A stretch of 64,000 bases of DNA. Origin: Bathymodiolus brooksi. Lineage: Eukaryota > Mollusca > Bivalvia > Mytilida > Modiolidae. Below the pieces are notes generated by a model. That model had not been told where the DNA came from. It saw only the letters and a list, made by a program, of their open reading frames with translations, and searched no databases. The stretch spans positions 30,780,494 to 30,844,493 of the forward strand of contig OY804575.1 in assembly GCA_963680875.1 (NCBI GenBank), written 5' to 3'. Positions 53,601 to 62,600 of the stretch are shown piece by piece. Each line of letters starts with the position of its first letter. The stretch's first letter is position 1. A program made the translations under genes and the position numbers.

Positions 53601-56600
53601 AGATGTGGACGAGATCACAGTATAGTCTGTTTTATATAAGCCTCCTACAAGGTGACTTGTTCATCATGAACTATTATAAGATGTTGACGTGATCACAGTA
53701 TAGTCTGTTTTATATAAGATTCCTACAAGGTGACTTGTTCATCATGAACTAGTATAAAATGTTGACGTGATCACAGTATAGTCTGTTTTATATAAGATTC
53801 CTACAAGGTGACTTGTTCATCATGAACTAGTATAAGATGTTGACGTGATCACAGTATAGTCTGTTTTATATAAGATTCCTACAAGGTGACTTGTTCATCA
53901 TGAACTAGTATAAAATGTTGACGTGATCACAGTATAGTCTGTTTTATATAAGATTCCTACAAGGTGACTTGTTCATCATGAACTAGTATAAGATGTTGAC
54001 GTGATCACAGTATAGTCTGTTTTATATAAGATTCCTACAAGGTGACTTGTTCATCATGAACTAGTATAAAATGTTGACGTGATCACAGTATAGTCTGTTT
54101 TATATAAGATTCCTACAAGGTGACTTGTTCATCATGAACTATTATAAGATGTGGACGAGATCACAGTATAGTCTGTTTTATATAAGATTCCTACAAGGTG
54201 GCTTGTTCATCATGAACTAGTATAAGATGTTGACGTGATCACAGTATAGTCTGTTTTATATAAGCTTCCTACAAGGTGACTTGTTCATCATGAACTATTA
54301 TAAGATGTGGACGTGATCACAGTATTGTCTGTTTTATATAAGATTCCTACAAGGTGGCTTGTTCATCATGAACTAGTATAAGATGTTGACGTGATCACAG
54401 TATAGTCTGTTTTATATAAGCTTCCTACAAGGTGACTTGTTCATCATGAACTATTATAAGATGTGGACGAGATCACAGTACAGTCTGTTTTATATAAGCT
54501 TCCTACAAGGTGACTTGTTCATCATGAACTATTATAAGATGTGGACGAGATCACAGTATAGTCTGTTTTATATAAGCCTCCTACAAGGTGACTTGTTGAT
54601 CATGGACTAGTATAAAATGTTGACGTGATCACAGTATAGTCTGTTTTATATAAGATTCCTACAAGGTGACTTGTTCATCATGAACTAGTATAAAATGTTG
54701 ACGTGATCACAGTATAGTCTGTTTTATATAAGATTCCTACAAGGTGACTTGTTCATCATGAACTAGTATAAGATGTTGACGTGATCACAGTATAGTCTGT
54801 TTTATATAAGATTCCTACAAGGTGACTTGTTCATCATGAACTAGTATAAAATGTTGACGTGATCACAGTATAGTCTGTTTTATATAAGATTCCTACAAGG
54901 TGACTTGTTCATCATGAACTATTATAAAATGTGGACGAGATCACAGTATAGTCTGTTTTATATAAGCCTCCTACAAGGTGACTTGTTCATCATGAACTAG
55001 TATAAAATGTTGACGTGATCACAGTATAGTCTGTTTTATATAAGATTCCTATAAGGTGACTTGTTCATCATGAACTAGTATAAGATGTTGACGTGATCAC
55101 AGTATAGTCTGCTTTATATAATATTTCTACAAGGTGGCTTGTTCATCATGAACTAGTATAAGATGTTGACGTGATCACAGTATAGTCTGTTTTATATAAG
55201 ATTCATACAAGGTGGCTTGTTCATCATGAACTAGTATAAGATGTTGACGTGATCACAGTATAGTCTGTTTTATATAAGCTTCCTACAAGGTGACTTGTTC
55301 ATCATGAACTATTATAAGATGTGGACGTGATCACAGTATAGTCTGTTTTATATAAGATTCCTACAAGGTGGCTTGTTCATCATGAACTAGTATAAGATGT
55401 TGACGTGATAACAGTATAGTCTGTTTTATATAAGCTTCCTACAAGGTGACTTGTTCATCATGAACTATTATAAGATGTTGACGTGATCACAGTATTGTTG
55501 GATTCACAACTAACTGTCTGTGCAGTTAGTGCTCATCATCACTAAATTGTTGCTATACGTACTCGATACAACATTATGTGATAACAATTGTCAGTGACGT
55601 GCGCCATGTTGTTGGTTTTCTCAAGGTACTCCGGTTTCCTCCACTAATAAAACTGACCGCCATGATATAGCTGAAAAATTGTTGAAGTGGTGCTAAGCTC
55701 CACTGATCCTAACCATATGAGGTGTTGACTGTAGACAATCGAATGTTATACTAAGTGAGTGTGAATGTGAAAACAACGGAGTTTGCAATGATCAAAGTGA
55801 AATTGGTACTAGTGGGAGAGTAACTGTATACCCGTCTGAGCTTTACAAAAGTTTGTAATGTTGTTCCTATTAATGCTCTATCTTTAATATTCTGTGTAGT
55901 ATTTTGTAGATTTTTTCTTTTGTCCATTGCATTGTCTGTCCTTAGATCTACGGCTTCTGATTAGCAAGTTGGTGTCGATCTTCATAAGTTGCTTAGAAAA
56001 GGAGTTGCGTTTCACAATGTTCTGTTTTGTTTTTTCCTCATATTCTTTGTCTTTTTCTTCAAGTATGAAATAAGTGATACATATAACCTGTAATATACAT
56101 AACAGTGCAGGTATTGGCAGAACTGGTACTTACATAGCACTAGATGCATTGTATGAAAATGGACAAGAAACTGGTTTTGTTGATGTCAAGGAGTTTACAG
56201 AGAAGATGAGACAGAACAGGATGAATATGATTCAAACAGTTGTAAGTTTTATGTAATTAATAAAATAATAATGAGTCTGATGGGTATATTTAAAAAAAAT
56301 GTAAATATGTTAATTACCGGTAGTGCTTTTCTGGAATAACCTCCTTACTTACTTCATTAGATACGGTGGAAATTCAAACGAAAGGAAGGCTAGATGTATA
56401 ATATTAAAACATTTGAACAAACGCTGATAAAATTAAATCTATTATATCAAGTGAAGGAAGATGTGAATCTGATGTTCTATCACATATTTTCATTGCTTTA
56501 CATATTTTTTAATTTGCAGCTTGTTTTCAGCAATGACACTAAGGCAAACCTTTATAAAGTCCTCACATATACCAGAATCAATAGTGTGTGTATCCATATT

Positions 56601-59600
56601 TGTATGTATGCACTATTAATCATATACTGATACCAGGCAAACATCATTATAAGACATGGTGTGAAAGTCATGTTAATATTGTTTTCACATTTTGATAAAA
56701 TTATGACTTTGCTACATATAGCTTGATTGCTTCCACAAAAATAAAACATGCATTTACTGTAGCATCATTTTACAATAAATTCATAACTCATATGGTTTTT
56801 TGCATGGTACCTCATTCTCATGCCATTATGTCATACACTTAAGTTTTCATATGATTTCGTATAAACTATAGGATCAGTATATAATGGTGTATGATGTTCT
56901 AGTGGAAGCATTTACAGTAAATGACACGTCAATGACAGTAGAGGAATTCCTTACCACAAATGAAGTCAGGGAAAAACAAAGTATCAATGCAGAATATCAG
57001 GTGAAGATCAAATAGTAAACTAGCCTGATAACGTCGACAAACTCAAACCAATGATAGTCTTTTATATCTTCCTTGTTAACATTAAAACACGACAAATTAA
57101 CACCATGAGTATTGCCTTTCTAAATACATTTTAAAATATCAAAATGTGTAAATTTTAGTGTCACGTTTTCATATTTCCAAGATCAACTGATAAAAATCTG
57201 TTCATATCAACTTTGTAATTTCCGAGAACTTTCCGGCTTATTGATGAAAGTTAACTAGTGTTAGTATCCCATTTGTGTGGTAGTACTATATTTTCACCAT
57301 AACAAGCAATAGCTTAATGGGAGTAATTGTTTGTCTCTCGTGTGATGTGAAATATTTCGTACGTTACCGAGAACGAGGACATGCCAATAATCACATAGTC
57401 CAATTATAAAAAAGTTATGCTATTGTGACGTTTGTAGAATCACGATTGTAAATATGCATGTCACTGTTAAAATTATTAGTTGCAATCCGTCTACGAAGAG
57501 GTGTCCATTTATTGCGGCAATAAAACTGATCGCTGCGATTCAACTAAAATATTGTTAACATGTAACACCCAGAACGTTTAAAACATCTTTATTCATGCAG
57601 ACATTTTTTTCCGGTATTTTCTAATGACATTCATTAATGTTTTGCAGACAATTCTAGTTATTTAACATAATGGCGAGGCTTTTGTTGTTAATTATATTTT
57701 GTTTCCTGGAAAATGATGATATATTATGTTCAAATTACATTTTTTCTAGAAACTTCTGGAATTAATGTCTAAATACAACGATGACAAATACTCAGCTGGG
57801 AAGAGGAAAGAAAATATCCACAAGAATACTGTTCAAAGTATATTGCCACGTAAGAATACCTCTCGTACTCTTTTCAAAATTGACAAGCTGGCTAAATAAA
57901 GTTTACTGATCTAAGTAACCCAGTACTGCCTAATAATAGCCATTTAAGCTAATTTCTCTTGATTGACAAACTATTGTCCACACAACTTAAACTCCAAGCA
58001 TGATAGTCTTTGTCTATTTTATTGAAAGTTTAAAATACCGTCATTGACAACCCTTATAATGGTGAATGAGTGGCTGATATATTATACCGACTACGAGTCT
58101 TTGATATTATTTCTCAATAATGCATTCTTATATAATCTTTGGTTTTACACGACCAGTGATCGAAGCCACGATCGATCACACTCGAGGCGAAAACGCTAAC
58201 CATTACAAAACATATAAGACAAAGCAGCAAAATAATACCAATAAAAAGATAACCGTCTGAAACATATATATCGTAATACTATATTGTCTGGTAAGTTAAC
58301 CTCCAATGATCCTCTTCATAGTATATTGCAATACATGTTTGAAAAAGAACACTGAAAATTTGAAAAAAAAACATTTATCTAGAAGAATAAGCTTGGTATT
58401 GTATCAATGTCAATTATCAATAAAAATAATACCTAGTAAGAATAATTCTAAGGAAGTATGCCGTTTCGTACACTAATATCTGACAAATAATGTTCATTGT
58501 CAGACAGTTGTATTTCATACGCTTGTCCCCAAACTAAGTTTTAGACATCAGTATGTGTTAATGTATAATAGTTAGACATCAGTATTTGTTAATGTATAAT
58601 AGTTAGACATCAGTATTTGTTAATGTATAATAGTTAGACATCAGTATTTGTTAATGTATAATAGTTAGACATCAGTATTTGTTAATAAGGGTAATAACAA
58701 AATTACCGAACTCCGAACAATCTTACAAAGGGAAAGTCAAAACTCATAATTATATAAAAGTCAAAATCAGTCAACAACCGGAAAACTGTGAAAACCGTAA
58801 TGACCCTGACTTGGTACAGGCATTTCTAAAGAAATGGTGGGTTGAATCAGATTTTAAGGCGCCAAACCTCCCGCTCTAGTATATGTATGCTAGTTAGACA
58901 TAAGTATTTGTTAATGTATAATAGTTAGACATCAGTATTTGTTAATGTATAATAGTTAGAAATCAGTATTTGTTAATGTGTGATAGTTAGACATCAGTAT
59001 TTGTTAATGTATAATAGTTAGACATCAGTATTTGTTAATGTATAATAGTAAAAAGTGCTTAATGTGATGATGGGAATTAAACAATATAAAATAATGAATA
59101 TTTGTTTAGCTCAATTGTCAATTTTTTACTTTACAGATGATGACTTTAGACCATTTTTAATGTCATATGGGAAATCTAGCAATGACTACATTAATGCTGT
59201 TATTATACCTGTGAGTACATTAATGATGTTATTATACCCGTGAATACATTAATGCTGTTCTCCTACACGTGAGTCCATTAATGATGTTATTATACCCGTG
59301 AGTACATTAATGATGTTATTATACCCGTGAATACATTAATGCTGTTCTCATACCCGTGAGTCCATTAATGATGTTATTATACCCGTGAGTACATTAATGA
59401 TGTTATCATACCCGTGAGTACATTAATGATGTTATTATACCCATGAATACATTAATGATGTTATTATACCCGTGCGTACATTACCGCTGTTAGTATACAT
59501 GTGGGTACATTAATGATGTTATTATACCCGTGAGTACATTAACGCTGTTGTTATACCAGTGAGTACATTAACGCTGGTATTATACACGTGAGTACACTAA

Positions 59601-62600
59601 TGATGTCATTATACATGTGAGTACATTAACGCAGTTATTATACACGTGAGTACATTAATGCTGTTCTTATACCCGTGAGTACATTAATGATGTTATTATA
59701 CCCGCAAGTACATTAACGCTGTTATTACACCCGTGAGTACATTAATAATGTGGTTATATCCGTGAGTACATTAACGCTGTTATTATACATGTGGGTACAT
59801 TAATGATGTTATTATACCCGTGCGTACATCAACGCAGTTATTATACACGTGAGTACATTAATGATGTTATTATACCCGTGAGTACATTAACGCTGTTATT
59901 ATACACATGAGTACATTAATGATGCTATTATACACGTGAGTACATTAACGATGTTATTATACCCGTGAGTACATTAACGCTGTTATTATACACATGAGTA
60001 CATTAATTATGTTATTATACCCGTGAGTACTTTAACGCTGTTATTATACACGTGAGTACATTAACGCTGTTACTATACCCGTGGGTACATTTATTGAGTA
60101 ATTACTTTGCAACCGTAATCCAATGGTACATCAAAGCAATGTACTTGTGTCAATGCATTATAAGTGCACATCCTGGTCACCCAGTGCTGAATTAGAAAGT
60201 ATAGGAGCACATACAAACGCTTATTTGTTTATTATCCTCATGAATTACGCCATCCACCACCAGTAACCATTGTTGACACATAAAGCTTAATCAAACGATG
60301 CTTGTGTAAAATATTAACCCAAACAATCTAAGTTGTTGAACCAAAAGATGCTACAAATTTAGATTGTTTTTAGTTTTCCTTATCTACTTTTTACATTATT
60401 ACAAACCCTTTTGCTATCAATATTTTTTCTTATCATGTAGCAATATATGTTCTCTTATTATTCAAGTTTCTTTCTGAGGGAAGAGATTCCCGTTTAAAGT
60501 CTTTCTATAAGCCACTGAGGCATTTAATCATGACTAGAAATGTCACTCGACTATTAGAAACAATTTTCAGACAACAAACCAAGGTGAGGAGAAACCTGGT
60601 GTTACATAGTCATTGATGGTTGCCATTTATGGTTGTCTCTTGTATTTATATTTGCGGTCTACAAATTCATTTATCACTAAAAAATATGTATGGTCTTAAT
60701 CATGATTGCACCGACCATTGTGGGATTTCCCTGCCCCACATAGTTGCCTATATGTTCTTTAAGTAACTATTGAAACTTTGTCTTCAGTGTTCAATTTATT
60801 ACTGGGTGCGGTCGTGGTTGTGATTATGGTAGTTGAATTTACAACTATGTGTGCAATCAGTGCCTATCACCACACAAGTTGTGAGTTCGAACCCCGTTTA
60901 TGGCGAGATGTTCTCGATGCAACATTGTGTGATAAAGTTTGTCATGTACTTCCGACAGGTCGGCGGTTTTCTTGGCGCACTCCGTTTCCACCACCATTAG
61001 AACTGACCGCCACGATATAACTGAAATATTATTGAGAGTGGCGTTAACCACCATAACCCACACCCTAACCGTAAAATTGTTACTGGGCATCGACTTTGCG
61101 GATGACGATTTCACTACCGGTACCCAGCATGGATTATTTCAAACTTAAACGTTCTCATTTATATTTCATCTTTATGTTGTTGTTTTATTTTTGTCCCTGG
61201 ATCTTCCATTTACTAGAAGAAAAATCATATTTTATATATAATGATGACTGCTATTTTGCATATTATTTAATGTTTAACGCCACTTTAAAAATAATTATGT
61301 AAGCTCTATCATGAAGGTGAGTTTAATCGGTGGATATTATCTGAGAGAAATACAACATCAAGTTTTATCCAGAATGTATTAACATTTTATTTTTTTTCCA
61401 GAGTTTTACCCAAGGGAGAAATTATTTTGTTACACAATATCCTTTACCTGAAACGATTGGAGATTTCTGGTCTCTTATTGATGATAACGATTGCGAAAGT
61501 GTCGTTATGTTGGAACTTTCAGACAAGGTATTGAAACAATGGTGAAAATATATTAAGTACCAGTATTACATGTACCTTGACAATTTATTCGAATGGTATT
61601 TTACCATCGTAAATCATGAATGCGTGAGTGATTGTTATTTAACACCAAATGAGAATTTGTTCAACTATGTCAGGGCGACAACAAGTTACATTTCGATGTT
61701 TATAAAGATGATATCAGCCTTGTACTTAGACCAACAAGCGAAGTTGGAGTTTCATAGTGCAAGCTCACTGAAACAACTGTCCATGTGTAAATTTCTCTTC
61801 ACTTGGAGACATTATCCTGTTTTGTGACAACTACTTTCTATGTTTACTCCTTAAAATGCAGGGAGAGCAGCAAACACCAGTCTTATAGTCTTTGGTCTTG
61901 GTCCGACTGGGCCTCGAACCCAGGATTTACCGGACTGGAGCCGATCATGGTAACAATGAGAAATTTTGGAAAACAAACGTAAAATTCAAAATGCATCTTA
62001 AGAAAAATAAATGCAACGATTTTGGGAAAATAAGGCAAATTAAAATTGACTGGATATTTATTTTGTTATATACTGTCACTGGCAGAAACACAGCTTTTTG
62101 GTGACCAGTTAAAGGGCCCGGGTGGCTCAATGAGTGAGGTAGTTGGATTACCTAGCAACTCATACAAGCCTATCACCAATACGGTGTGGGTTCGCGCCCG
62201 GCTTTGTAAATTACAAAAAGGGTGCACTCGAATCGCAGTCGCAAGTGATAAAGTTTTCCAGTTGCTTGCCCATGAACGGTGGTTCTCTTCGGGTATTCCG
62301 GCTTCTTCCACCACTAAAACTGGTTGCCATGATATAGCTGAAATATTGTTGAAAATGCCGTTAAGCACAATAAAAAAAATCTTACTAACTATGCGGGGAA
62401 ATATTGATACATGTACTATTTCTTTGAAAATGTATATTCAAAATGAGTCAGAACCTAGATTTCCATCTGTTTCTGTCCATAGTTTCTCTTTAATATGTGA
62501 AATAAGGGTAATAAGGAAATTACCGAACATGGTAATGCGGAAGAAGAGTGGTTCGTTTTGTTTTGGTTCGGTAGATTGTGCAATTTTTCAACCTTTTCTA

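Noticed and set aside
50973..55495. 78-bp array as another exon-edge-derived repeat
   Set aside because: The end of exon 20 (TTCACTGTAGGTAAGTTGAA) and the unit (ATCACAGTATAGTCTG) are only vaguely alike; not enough to claim common origin.
55755..55800. Stray EGF-like fragment ([12 protein letters not shown]) inside a D1 intron
   Set aside because: Too short, without matching splice sites or the remaining cysteines; probably chance.
60778..61148. Overlapping open frames on both strands
   Set aside because: They lie in another SINE copy.
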